DNA of 64,000 bases from Flavobacterium sp. KMS (GTDB lineage: Bacteria > Bacteroidota > Bacteroidia > Flavobacteriales > Flavobacteriaceae): assembly GCF_000813005.1 (NCBI RefSeq), contig NZ_JSYP01000001.1:581288-645287 (forward strand). Direction: 5' to 3'. This document shows positions 35,226 to 44,552 of the stretch, in pieces. The number at the start of each line of letters is the position of its first letter. Positions within the stretch are counted from its first letter, which is position 1. A program made the translations under genes and the position numbers. The notes under the pieces are model-generated. The model did no database searches. It saw nothing but the letters and a program-made list of their open reading frames with translations, and was not told the origin of the DNA.

Positions 35226-38200
35226 ATGAAAAAATTATTCCTTATTTCATTGTTGGTTTTGTTCATTCAAGTAACATTTGGGCAAACAAAAACAATAACC
35301 GGAACTGTAAAAAACAAAGCGGATGGGATTCCTATTCCTGGAGTGAGTGTCCTTATTCAGGGAACTGCAAAAGGTAGCTCTACTGATTTTGATGGTAACT
35401 ACAGTATCGCAATATCACCAGGAGAAAGCCTTAGCTTTAGCTACATGGGTTTTGAAACTAAGGTGGTAAAAATAGAGGGACAACAAAAGGTTAATGTTGA
35501 TCTTTCTGAAACCGCTTCAAAATTAGACGAAGTAGTTGTCGTAGGGTTTTCTTCTCAGAAAAAAACCAACGTAACTGGTGCTGTTGCGTCTATAGATGTT
35601 GCTAAAACTATTGGCAGCAGACCCTTAACTGATATAAGCAAGGCATTACAGGGTACTACGCCTGGTGTAAATGTTAGTTTTAACTCAGGAAATATTAATC
35701 GTATGGCAAAAATAAACATACGTGGATCTGGAACTGTAAATGATAACGGCTCTGACGATCCTTTAATATTGGTTGATGGAGTTCCTACAGATTTATCTCT
35801 TATCAACCCTAATGATGTAGCAACGATGACAGTACTTAAAGATGCAGCTTCGGCTTCTATCTATGGTGCTCGTGCCGCTTTTGGGGTAGTACTTATTACA
35901 ACAAAAGGAGGAAAAACAGGAGAAGGAAAAGTTAGATTTTCTTATAGCGGAAACACTGCTTTTACCAACCCGATTTCTACATTACAATTCTTAGACCCTA
36001 CAGACGAAATTCCTGGACTAATTGCTGCAGGAACGCGTACTGATGGTTCTACACCAGAATTTTTTGGAGCAAATTACAACACTTTACTTGCCGGAATTAA
36101 AACCTGGAAAGAGAAATACGCAAACAATCGTACTAGCAATGAAATGGTTTATGGTGAAGATTGGGAAATTAAAAATGGTACGCCTTATTTCTATAGAGTT
36201 TGGGATGCTAATAAAGAAATGTATGCAAAAGATGCGCTTCAAACTTCTCACAATTTCTCTGCTCAAGGTAATCTGGGAGATAAAAGTTCATTCTTTGCTT
36301 CGTTTGCAATTACAGACCAACAAGGTATGTTAAGAGTAAATCAGGAAACTAGAAAGAGAACAAATATCAATTTAGGATTTACTACAAAATTAACGGATTG
36401 GCTTACAGCAGATTTCAAAGTAATGACTATTCGCAGTACTTACGATCAGCCATTTAACTATTATGGTGGTTCTGGTACTGATGATACAAAATATGGAGGT
36501 TATTTTGGTTATGCACTTCGTTGGGGACAATATACTCCAAACTTCGGAACCTATAGAGGATATAATTTCCGTACTGCCGGAGGGTATTTATCTAATGCGT
36601 CTATGAACGAAAATGATCAATACAATAACAGGTTAAGTGCAAAATTTACAGCCGAAGTTATAAAAGATCTTAATATAATTACTGAGATAAGCAGTGTTAC
36701 TGATTATTACTCCAGAAAACAAAACGGAGGTAAATTTCAGGCTTGGGATAGCTGGTCATCTATGCCATACGACGCTACAACAATACAAACAGCTACACCT
36801 GCAACTCTTGAAGCAGGAAATGATTTTGTAGCACAATCAAAAGCAGAAACAAGAACAAATGTTGTTAATATTTATGCGAACTATAAAAAGCAATTTAACA
36901 AACATAATTTAAAATTCTTAGGAGGTTTTAACTCAGAGTGGCAAGATTTCTCTCGTACGTATGCAAGAAGAAATACACTTTTAGACAAAACAAAACCAGA
37001 ATTTAACCTTGCTGTAGGAGAACAATTTGTTTCTGGAGCTACAAATACTGATTTGAATCCAAATGTAACAAGCTATTCTATTGCAGGTTTCTTTGGTCGT
37101 GTAAATTATGATTATAACGGAATTTACTTATTAGAATTAAATGCTCGTTATGATGGTTCTTCTAAATTCCCTACAGACCAACAATGGGGATTCTTCCCTT
37201 CGGCATCTATAGGATACAAAATTGCTAATGAAAGTTTTATGGAAGGTACACGCGGATGGTTAAACGACCTTAAATTACGTGCATCTATGGGATCTATTGG
37301 AAACCAAAACATTGGTAACAATGCTTTCTTATCTATAATGAAAACTAAAAATCCTTCGTGGATAAATGGTGGAGCCGTATTACCTCCTTCTACAGATTTG
37401 CCAACTAACGTTGACCCAGCATTAACTTGGGAAAAAGTATATACTAAGGATGTAGGTATAGATATTAGAATATTTGATATGCTTGGCGCTTCGTTTGACT
37501 GGTACCAACGTGATACAAAAGGAATGCTTGCTCCAGGTATTACGCTTCCAGGTTCATTTGGTCAAACTTCTGCTCAAACAAACTCAGGAAACATGAGAAC
37601 AAGAGGATGGGAATTGTCTTTGAACTTTAATAAAAATATTAGCGAAAATGCTTCGGTATTTGTTGATGTGGCTTTATCAGATTTTAAATCGGTGGTTACA
37701 AAATGGAATAATACTTCTAAACTACTAGGCTTAGTTTCACCTGGTGTATATCCTTATTATGATGGTTACGAAATTGGTCAGATCTGGGGTTTAACAAGTG
37801 ATAGACTTTTACAATCTAGTGACGTGTTTACTAATAATGGTAAAACGGTAAATGGTGTTGATTATTCTAAAACTATGCTTGGTAATTTTAAATACGGACC
37901 TGGTGATGTACATTATGTAGATACAAATGGTGATGGTGTAATATCACGTGGAGCAGGAACTGCAGACGATCATGGAGATTTAAGTAAAATTGGTAACTCA
38001 ACTCCTCGTTACAAATACGGAGTAACTTTAGGCGGAAAACTCTATGGACTTGATATTTCTGGTTTCTTCCAAGGGGTGGCTAAACGTGATTATTGGGCTG
38101 CCTCAGATGCTGTTTTACCTTTCTATCGTGCACCTCAACAAATGTATGCAAACCAATCTGACTATTGGACACCTGATAATACTGAAGCTTACTGGCCAAA

Positions 38201-38519
38201 TCCTTATTATGGTAACGAATCGACAGCTTTTGGTGGTGCTACTAATGGTATGAATAACTTCGTAACTCAAACAAGATACTTACTTAATATGTCTTATTTA
38301 CGTCTTAAAAATGTTACTCTTGGTTATTCTTTACCAAAAGAATTCATCAAAAAAGCAGGATTAGAAAAATTAAGAATATATGCTTCGGGTGAAAACTTAG
38401 TGACTTGGGCAGATAGCCGTCTTCCTGTAGATCCTGAACTTGACGAATCAGAAATCTTCTGGGGAAGAGCTTATCCTTTTACCAAAACATGGTCTTTTGG
38501 TGTTGAGCTATCTTTCTAA
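35226..38519 (+). CDS. SusC/RagA-type TonB-dependent outer-membrane transporter
   Basis: A 1097-residue TonB-dependent porin that moves oligosaccharides or muropeptides across the outer membrane. Signal peptide 1-20 (QVTFGQ). Residues of about 22-100 are a carboxypeptidase-D-regulatory-like domain (GTVKNKADGIPIPGVSVLIQ). The segment DEVVVVGFSSQKK near 105 is the conserved SusC TonB-box-like region. A plug follows (LQGTTPGVNV, IRGSGT, LVDGVP, ILKDAASASIYGARAAFGV variants), then a 22-strand barrel ending TKTWSFGVELSF. It is paired with SusD 24 bases later. Its position behind the DeoR operator and ahead of namZ, murQ and nagZ points to peptidoglycan fragments or GlcNAc glycans as cargo. Confidence 0.93.
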   Translation: MKKLFLISLLVLFIQVTFGQTKTITGTVKNKADGIPIPGVSVLIQGTAKGSSTDFDGNYSIAISPGESLSFSYMGFETKVVKIEGQQKVNVDLSETASKLDEVVVVGFSSQKKTNVTGAVASIDVAKTIGSRPLTDISKALQGTTPGVNVSFNSGNINRMAKINIRGSGTVNDNGSDDPLILVDGVPTDLSLINPNDVATMTVLKDAASASIYGARAAFGVVLITTKGGKTGEGKVRFSYSGNTAFTNPISTLQFLDPTDEIPGLIAAGTRTDGSTPEFFGANYNTLLAGIKTWKEKYANNRTSNEMVYGEDWEIKNGTPYFYRVWDANKEMYAKDALQTSHNFSAQGNLGDKSSFFASFAITDQQGMLRVNQETRKRTNINLGFTTKLTDWLTADFKVMTIRSTYDQPFNYYGGSGTDDTKYGGYFGYALRWGQYTPNFGTYRGYNFRTAGGYLSNASMNENDQYNNRLSAKFTAEVIKDLNIITEISSVTDYYSRKQNGGKFQAWDSWSSMPYDATTIQTATPATLEAGNDFVAQSKAETRTNVVNIYANYKKQFNKHNLKFLGGFNSEWQDFSRTYARRNTLLDKTKPEFNLAVGEQFVSGATNTDLNPNVTSYSIAGFFGRVNYDYNGIYLLELNARYDGSSKFPTDQQWGFFPSASIGYKIANESFMEGTRGWLNDLKLRASMGSIGNQNIGNNAFLSIMKTKNPSWINGGAVLPPSTDLPTNVDPALTWEKVYTKDVGIDIRIFDMLGASFDWYQRDTKGMLAPGITLPGSFGQTSAQTNSGNMRTRGWELSLNFNKNISENASVFVDVALSDFKSVVTKWNNTSKLLGLVSPGVYPYYDGYEIGQIWGLTSDRLLQSSDVFTNNGKTVNGVDYSKTMLGNFKYGPGDVHYVDTNGDGVISRGAGTADDHGDLSKIGNSTPRYKYGVTLGGKLYGLDISGFFQGVAKRDYWAASDAVLPFYRAPQQMYANQSDYWTPDNTEAYWPNPYYGNESTAFGGATNGMNNFVTQTRYLLNMSYLRLKNVTLGYSLPKEFIKKAGLEKLRIYASGENLVTWADSRLPVDPELDESEIFWGRAYPFTKTWSFGVELSF

Positions 38520-38543
38520 TACTAACAATTCAAAATTTTTAAA

Positions 38544-40277
38544 ATGAAAAAATCAAATATAAAATCCAAATTACAGCTGATGTTTGCAGCAACTATAATG
38601 GCAATGAGCGCCGTTGGTTGTTCGGACTACTTGACAGATGAGCCTGCAGATAAATTTACAAACGAGAACTTCTGGCAATCTGAAGACAACGTAAAAACTT
38701 TTTCATGGCTTAATTATGATACTTTTTATGGCTATGGAAACGGTACAACAATTGGACTTTCATCTTTTTATTATCACGGAAGTGATTTTAAAGTAGATGA
38801 TAACCTATCAGCTTTTACTTTTTATCAAATGCCAGTTACAGCAAGTACTACTAACCTTTATTCCTGGAATGAATATTATACACTGATCCGTCGTTGTAAT
38901 TTAATGCTAGAAAAAATACCTGGCGTTCCTATGGCCGAGGTAAAAAAGAATCATTACATAGGAGTTGCTAAATTTTTCAGAGCCTATACTTATTTCCGTT
39001 TAGTACAAAAAATGGGAGATGTTCCATACACCGATAAATATTTAGCTCAAAATGATGATGCTGTATATTCGCCTTCAATGCAAAGAGCAGAAGTTATCGA
39101 CAAGGCCATTAAAGATATGGAAGAAGCTATAGACTTGTTACTTCCGGTAGATGATAAAAATACAACTGTAAATAAATATACCGCTTACGCTGCTTTAAGT
39201 AACATTTGTATCTACGAAGGAACGTACAGAAAATACCATTTAGGTCAAGATGGAAGCACTTATCTTAACAAAGCAAAAACTGCTTCACTTGCTGTGATGA
39301 ATAATGGTGGCTATCAATTAAACTCAGATTGGAAATCTCTTTACAATTCTGTTGAATTGGCTGGTAATACAGAGGTGATACTTACAAAACGTTATTTATC
39401 AAACGTATTGATGCATTCTCTTCAAAACTATACCAATACATCAACCATACAATATGGTTTAACAAAATGGGCTGCTGATAGTTATGTAACTACAAATGGA
39501 TTACCAATACAACAAGTAGGAAACAGCCAATACACAGGTGATGATGACATTACAAAAACTTTTACTAACAGAGATCCTCGTTTTGGTAAAACTGTAAATC
39601 CTACTAGTTATGGTTATAAAGGAAAACCTTTTAGTGCTGCTACGTTAGTTTCAATGTCTGGATATGTGTTTGAATTATACAACAACCCTGCAACAACAGG
39701 TCCCGATGTTACTACAGGAGGACGTAATTATACTGATGCTCCTGTATTTACTTTAAGCGAAGTATATTTAAATTATGCTGAAGCTTGCGCAGAACTTGGT
39801 ACTGCTACAAATACTGATCTTGATATGTCTATCAATAAAGTACGTGCCCGTGCAGGAATTGCACCTTTAACTACAGACGGAACTAATGCTTCTGCAGGAG
39901 GAATACAAATTAATGATCCAAGAAGAACAGCAACTTTAGAGCAAATCTCAGGTTCTGTTAACCCTCTTATATGGGAAGTACGTCGTGAGCGTCAGATTGA
40001 ATTTATGAGCTGGACAACGCTTAGACAAATGGATATTTACCGTTGGAAAAAAGGAGATTACCTTGATACTTCAAAAAATATAGATGTAAATCTTGGAGCA
40101 AGAATAGGTACACCTGTAGGAACACAAGTTGTAGTAGATGGTAACGGATATATAAAAATATACCCTGCAAGTACAAGAACCTTTGAAGCCAAACATTATT
40201 TAATGAATATCCCAACAAACGATATTGATTTGTACAAAGCTCAAGGTGTAGAATTAAAACAAAACCCAGGTTGGTAA
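38544..40277 (+). CDS. SusD/RagB-type substrate-binding lipoprotein
   Basis: A 577-residue surface lipoprotein that caps the SusC porin and binds the glycan. The signal peptide ends MSAVGC (Cys 26). It then shows the usual RagB/SusD landmarks: LTDEPADKFTNENFW, an N-terminal TPR region (YTLIRRCNLMLEKIP; AKFFRAYTYFRLVQKMGDVPYTD), and a C-terminal part with LSEVYLNYAEACAELG, INKVRARAGI and WEVRRERQIEFMSWTTLRQMDIYRWKKGD. The gene is complete and followed by a strong hairpin, so susC-susD can form a discrete transcript. Substrate specificity cannot be read from the sequence. Confidence 0.93.
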   Translation: MKKSNIKSKLQLMFAATIMAMSAVGCSDYLTDEPADKFTNENFWQSEDNVKTFSWLNYDTFYGYGNGTTIGLSSFYYHGSDFKVDDNLSAFTFYQMPVTASTTNLYSWNEYYTLIRRCNLMLEKIPGVPMAEVKKNHYIGVAKFFRAYTYFRLVQKMGDVPYTDKYLAQNDDAVYSPSMQRAEVIDKAIKDMEEAIDLLLPVDDKNTTVNKYTAYAALSNICIYEGTYRKYHLGQDGSTYLNKAKTASLAVMNNGGYQLNSDWKSLYNSVELAGNTEVILTKRYLSNVLMHSLQNYTNTSTIQYGLTKWAADSYVTTNGLPIQQVGNSQYTGDDDITKTFTNRDPRFGKTVNPTSYGYKGKPFSAATLVSMSGYVFELYNNPATTGPDVTTGGRNYTDAPVFTLSEVYLNYAEACAELGTATNTDLDMSINKVRARAGIAPLTTDGTNASAGGIQINDPRRTATLEQISGSVNPLIWEVRRERQIEFMSWTTLRQMDIYRWKKGDYLDTSKNIDVNLGARIGTPVGTQVVVDGNGYIKIYPASTRTFEAKHYLMNIPTNDIDLYKAQGVELKQNPGW

Positions 40278-40315
40278 TTCAGAATCTCAAAAACTGAATA
40301 CTAACAAAATAATAA

Positions 40316-40350
40316 ACTACCTCTGGTCATGGAAAACTCCAGAGGTAGTA
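40316..40350. terminator. Hairpin terminator after susD
   Basis: ACTACCTCTGG and CCAGAGGTAGT form a perfect 11-bp stem around TCATGGAAAACT, followed by ATTTT. Highly expressed susCD transcripts often end or attenuate here while weaker readthrough feeds downstream enzymes; that role is inference. The remaining bases to 40558 hold short CGAAGACATCGA direct repeats and AT-rich leader. Confidence 0.85.
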
Positions 40351-40558
40351 TTTTAAAATTATTATTTCGTACAACGAAGACATCGAAGACATCGATTAAT
40401 AAACCGACGAAAATAAAATCTCTAATCTGAAAACTCAGATAAACGCTACTACAATAAACCACACAACAACAATCAAAAAAATACAGAATATCAATCAAAT
40501 AATAATCTAACTTTATTTAGTCAATTTCTGCCTTCTAACTATTAAACTGTAATTTAAA

Positions 40559-41758
40559 ATGATAAAATTCATAGCTAAATGTGTTCTTATTGTAGCATCA
40601 ATGTTTTACACAACATCATATTCCAGTTCATTACAAACAATTGCAAAAAACAACACTCAGGAATTAAACGCACCGGCAATTAAAACCGGAGCCGATAATT
40701 ATGAAAAATACCTACCCTTATTAAAAGATAAAAAAGTAGGAATCGTTACAAATCAAACAGGGATTTTGACTAACAAAACTCACCTGGTAGATTTTTTATT
40801 AGAAAAAAAAATTGCTGTTCAAACCATTTTTGCTCCCGAGCATGGGTTTAGAGGAACTGCCGATGCTGGCGAACATGTTGTAGACGGAAAAGATCCAAAA
40901 ACCGGACTATCAATCATTTCTCTTTACGGAGATAATAAAAAGCCAAAAGCAGCACAATTAGCAGGAATCGATGTTATGATATTTGATTTACAAGATGTTG
41001 GAGCACGTTTTTACACCTATATTTCATCTTCGCATTATGTGATGGAAGCTTGCGCAGAAAATGGGATTCCGCTTATTATTCTTGACAGACCAAATCCTAA
41101 TGGAGGTATTGTCGATGGGCCACTTTTAGAAAAAGAATTTACAAGTTTTGTGGGTATGCACCCTATCCCACTGCTTCACGGGATGACTATCGGCGAATAT
41201 GCTCAAATGATTAATGGCGAAAAATGGCTTAAAAATGAAGTACAATGTAAACTAACCGTTATTCCTTGTGTCGATTATAACCGAAAAATGGAATATAGCT
41301 TGCTTGCAAAACCATCGCCAAACTTACCAAATGATCAATCTATAAACCTATACGCAAGTTTATGTCTTTTTGAAGGAACTAATGTAAGTATGGGGCGTGG
41401 AACCGAGAAACAATTCCAGATTTATGGTTCTCCTTTTTTAACAAAAACTAATTTTAGCTTTACTCCTAAACCAAATTTTGGAGCCAAAGACCCACTTTAT
41501 AATGGAAAAGAATGCTTTGGTGAGGATTTAACATCTTATCCTAAACTAACACGTTTAGAATTAAAATGGTTGATTAAAGCATATCAAAACACTAGTGATA
41601 AAACTAAATTCTTCAATCCTTTTTTCACAAAACTTGCCGGAACAAAAAAATTGCAACAGCAAATTGAAAGTGGAATTTCTGAAGATAAAATTAGAAAGAC
41701 CTGGCAAAAGGATTTAGAAGCATTTAAAAAAATGCGCACAAAATACCTAATCTATTAA
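40559..41758 (+). CDS. namZ: Exo-beta-N-acetylmuramidase NamZ (GH171), paralogue 2
   Basis: A second NamZ of 399 residues, closely similar to the copy at 18484 across the whole mature sequence. Signals: an N-terminal hydrophobic export segment (about 4-25), KKVGIVTNQTG, FAPEHGFRGTADAGEH, DLQDVGARFYTYIS, LDRPNPNGGIVDGP, LHGMTIGEYAQMINGE and FEGTNVSMGRGTEKQFQ. The tail keeps the family pattern QQQIESGIS-DKIR-TW. It differs in a longer N-terminal linker after the signal (residues of about 25-45), which may affect localisation. It lies between susD and murQ, so this copy is the one most directly tied to the MurNAc route. Confidence 0.9.
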   Translation: MIKFIAKCVLIVASMFYTTSYSSSLQTIAKNNTQELNAPAIKTGADNYEKYLPLLKDKKVGIVTNQTGILTNKTHLVDFLLEKKIAVQTIFAPEHGFRGTADAGEHVVDGKDPKTGLSIISLYGDNKKPKAAQLAGIDVMIFDLQDVGARFYTYISSSHYVMEACAENGIPLIILDRPNPNGGIVDGPLLEKEFTSFVGMHPIPLLHGMTIGEYAQMINGEKWLKNEVQCKLTVIPCVDYNRKMEYSLLAKPSPNLPNDQSINLYASLCLFEGTNVSMGRGTEKQFQIYGSPFLTKTNFSFTPKPNFGAKDPLYNGKECFGEDLTSYPKLTRLELKWLIKAYQNTSDKTKFFNPFFTKLAGTKKLQQQIESGISEDKIRKTWQKDLEAFKKMRTKYLIY

Positions 41759-41799
41759 ATCATACCCTTATTTATTGTCAAATAAATTCTGGACTGTTT

Positions 41800-41820
41800 T
41801 TTATGATGCCCAATCATAAA
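41800..41820. other. Perfect small palindrome between namZ and murQ
   Basis: TTTATGAT-GCCCA-ATCATAAA is an 8-bp perfect stem with a 5-base loop, preceded but not followed by a T run. It is 55 bases before the murQ start. It may be an operator or a processing/attenuation hairpin. Confidence 0.4.
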
Positions 41821-41874
41821 ATATGTTCCAAACAAAATTAAAAAATTAAAAAAATTAGCTAAAAACAAAATAAA

Positions 41875-42702
41875 ATGGCAAAAATAAATCCCGATACAGA
41901 ACGTGAATCACTTTACTCTAATTTAGATAAAATGAGCACAAATGAGTTGCTTACCAATATAAATAATGAAGATAAAAAAGTAGCCGATATTGTCGAAAAA
42001 CAAATTCCTAATATTGAGAAATTAGTAGATGCTATCGTTTCTAAAATGAAACTTGGCGGAAGACTATTTTATATAGGCGCAGGTACATCTGGAAGAATCG
42101 GTATTCTTGATGCTTCTGAATGTCCTCCTACTTTTGGTGTTCCAGATAATTGGATTATTGGTATTATAGCTGGAGGTGATTCGGCCATTAGAAAAGCGGT
42201 AGAAAATGCCGAAGACGATATTGATCAGGCTTGGAGAGATTTATCTGCCTATGATATTTCGAGTTTAGATGTCGTTTTAGGAATCGCAGCTTCAGGAAAC
42301 ACTCCTTATGTGATTGGTGGATTAAAAAAAGCAAGAGAAAATAATATCATTACAGGGAGTATTTCTTGTAATAGCGCAAGTCTTATTTCTAAAGAAGCCG
42401 ACCATCCTATAGAGCTAATTGTAGGGCCAGAATTCCTTACAGGTAGTACAAGAATGAAAGCGGGAACATCTCAAAAACTAGTCTTAAACATGATTTCAAC
42501 ATCTGTTATGATTAAACTAGGAAGAATTTACGGTAACAAAATGATAGACATGCAATTGTCTAACAAAAAACTAGTACAAAGAGGTGTAGAAATGATTGTA
42601 GAAGAACTTCATATTGATGAGAAACTAGCTTCCGAATTATTAAAAAAACACAAAAGTGTAAGAGCCGTTTTATTGGCAGAAAATAAAAATCTGGAAATTT
42701 AA
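41875..42702 (+). CDS. murQ: N-acetylmuramic acid 6-phosphate etherase MurQ
   Basis: Cytoplasmic SIS-domain lyase that splits MurNAc-6-P into GlcNAc-6-P and D-lactate. Diagnostic stretches are present: LSTNELL-like start (KMSTNELLTNINNED), FYIGAGTSGRIGILDASECP, PPTFGVP, GIAASGNTPYVIGGLKKA and FLTGSTRMKAGTSQKLVLN. At 275 residues it is slightly shorter than the roughly 300-residue E. coli enzyme, as is common in Bacteroidota. It is directly downstream of namZ and upstream of the symporter, separated by a long palindromic repeat. Its products explain the nagB and D-lactate-dehydrogenase-like genes in the left arm. Confidence 0.95.
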   Translation: MAKINPDTERESLYSNLDKMSTNELLTNINNEDKKVADIVEKQIPNIEKLVDAIVSKMKLGGRLFYIGAGTSGRIGILDASECPPTFGVPDNWIIGIIAGGDSAIRKAVENAEDDIDQAWRDLSAYDISSLDVVLGIAASGNTPYVIGGLKKARENNIITGSISCNSASLISKEADHPIELIVGPEFLTGSTRMKAGTSQKLVLNMISTSVMIKLGRIYGNKMIDMQLSNKKLVQRGVEMIVEELHIDEKLASELLKKHKSVRAVLLAENKNLEI

Positions 42703-42766
42703 CAACCAAACTAATCAAAATCTTTTATAGATTTATACACGTTGGATATAACTCATGAAAATTTTA

Positions 42767-42914
42767 TTTAACACATAGAAACATAGATTTTATGTGTAAA
42801 AAAATACAAAGAGAAATACATTTCTTTCACATAGCAAACTCTGTGTGTTTTAAACAAGTGAAACGCCTTTTTTAAGATTACAAAATCTATGTTTCTATGT
42901 GTTAAAAATTAATT
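42767..42914. repeat. Long palindromic repeat, family B copy 2 (inverted relative to copy 1)
   Basis: TTTAACACATAGAAACATAG on the left and CTATGTTTCTATGTGTTAAA on the right, with AAAAAAGGCGTTTCACTT (minus strand) and a TTTCTTTCACATAG block inside. Read on the minus strand it aligns along its length with 31950-32092. It separates murQ from the symporter gene. Confidence 0.85.
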
Positions 42915-42960
42915 ACGCCCAACAAGTAAATTTATAAAATACTAAACCACAAAAGATAAA

Positions 42961-44469
42961 ATGACACCAAGTACTATCCTTCTTCTTATTATCATTTATT
43001 TCGGAACACTATTCTATATCTCGCATAGAGTGAGCCGAAAGGATGATGGAAATGATGCTTTTTTTACAGCCAATAAAAACTCAAAATGGTATTTAGTTGC
43101 TTTTGGGATGATCGGAACGGCTCTTTCTGGAGTAACTTTTATCTCTGTTCCTGGAGAAGTTGGTGCTGCGAGTGGTGAACAATTCAAATATTTTCAGTTT
43201 GTATTAGGTAACGCAATCGGGTTTATAATAATTACAAAGTTATTATTGCCGCTTTATTACCGAATGAACTTAACCTCCATTTATGGATATATAGAACAAC
43301 GAATGGGGTTTTACAGCTATAAGACCGCAGCTTCTATTTTCCTGATTAGTAGAACCGTTAGTTCAGCATTCAGATTATACCTAGTGGTAATTGTATTACA
43401 GCGTTTTGTATTCGATTTTTATGGTATTCCGTTTGCCTTTACCGTATTAATGTCCTTAATTCTTATTTTTTCTTATACCTACAGAGGAGGGTTAAAAACG
43501 ATAATTATTACAGATACATTACAAACGTTTTTCTTAGTTACCTCAGTTTTTCTTACCATCTATTTTATTTGTGATCGTATGGATTTAAGTGCTATTGGTG
43601 CTTTTGAAGAAGTTAAGAATAGTAATTACTCTAAAATATTTTTCTTTGATGATTTTCTGGGAAGCAAATTCCATTTTATAAAACAAATATTAGGAGGAAT
43701 GTTTGTTACTATAGCAATGACAGGACTTGATCAAGATTTAATGCAAAAAAATCTGAGCTGTAAAAACATTGGCGAAGCACAAAAAAACATGTTTACCTTT
43801 ACTGGAATCTTCGTTATAATCAATATCTTCTTTTTAAGTGTTGGAGCTTTACTATACATTTATGCTAACAAAAACGGAATTGCAATCCCAACCGATTTAA
43901 TTACAGGTAAACCAAGAACCGATTTACTTTTCCCAGAAATAGCCTTAAATCATTTAGCTACAATTCCGGCAATTGTATTTTTATTAGGAATTATTGCTGC
44001 AACATTTGCTACGACAGATTCAGCATTAACAGCATTAACGACTTCTTTTTGTGTCGATTTCTTAGGCATGGACAAAGCCGAAAATAGCAATAAGAAAAAC
44101 TCAGTACGTACAAGACACTTGGTTCATATTAGTTTCTCTGCATTGATTTTCTTCGTAATAATCATTTTTAATTCCATCAATGATAGTTCAGTAGTTGGGA
44201 TGATATTTAAGGTTGCATCCTACACTTATGGTCCATTATTAGGATTATATGCATTTGGATTGTTCCAAAAATCAAGAAATGTAAATGATAAACTTGTTCC
44301 ATTTATCTGTTTATTATCTCCTTTCTTCACGTATTTAATAAATGAAAATTCAAAAGTATTGTTTGCAGGATATGTATTTGATAATGAATTAATCGTGCTA
44401 AATGGTTTAATAACTTACTTAGGATTATTCCTGACAAGCTCACGCAGTAGCGAAAAAATAAGTTTTTAA
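42961..44469 (+). CDS. Sodium:solute symporter (SSS family), candidate MurNAc/amino-sugar importer
   Basis: A 502-residue inner-membrane protein with about 13 hydrophobic helices and no signal peptide. SSS-family landmarks include the early substrate/Na+ region (AFGMIGTALSGVTFISVPGEVG), FVTIAMTGLDQDLMQKNLSC and GIIAATFATTDSALTALTTSFC. It sits between murQ and nagZ, where other bacteria encode a PTS (murP) or, in Tannerella forsythia, the MurNAc transporter MurT. Importing unphosphorylated MurNAc (or GlcNAc) by Na+ symport is therefore the natural prediction, but it would require a sugar kinase that I do not find in the window. Confidence 0.88.
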   Translation: MTPSTILLLIIIYFGTLFYISHRVSRKDDGNDAFFTANKNSKWYLVAFGMIGTALSGVTFISVPGEVGAASGEQFKYFQFVLGNAIGFIIITKLLLPLYYRMNLTSIYGYIEQRMGFYSYKTAASIFLISRTVSSAFRLYLVVIVLQRFVFDFYGIPFAFTVLMSLILIFSYTYRGGLKTIIITDTLQTFFLVTSVFLTIYFICDRMDLSAIGAFEEVKNSNYSKIFFFDDFLGSKFHFIKQILGGMFVTIAMTGLDQDLMQKNLSCKNIGEAQKNMFTFTGIFVIINIFFLSVGALLYIYANKNGIAIPTDLITGKPRTDLLFPEIALNHLATIPAIVFLLGIIAATFATTDSALTALTTSFCVDFLGMDKAENSNKKNSVRTRHLVHISFSALIFFVIIIFNSINDSSVVGMIFKVASYTYGPLLGLYAFGLFQKSRNVNDKLVPFICLLSPFFTYLINENSKVLFAGYVFDNELIVLNGLITYLGLFLTSSRSSEKISF

Positions 44470-44552
44470 AACCACCTTAAAACAAAACTAATTAACTAAT
44501 CAATTGAACGCTTTTAAATAAGCTTAGCTTTCAATTGCCAAAAAATAATGAT

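Noticed and set aside
40301..40498. 65-residue minus-strand frame after susD
   Set aside because: It starts in AT-rich leader DNA, crosses the susD terminator and has no domain; more likely non-coding.
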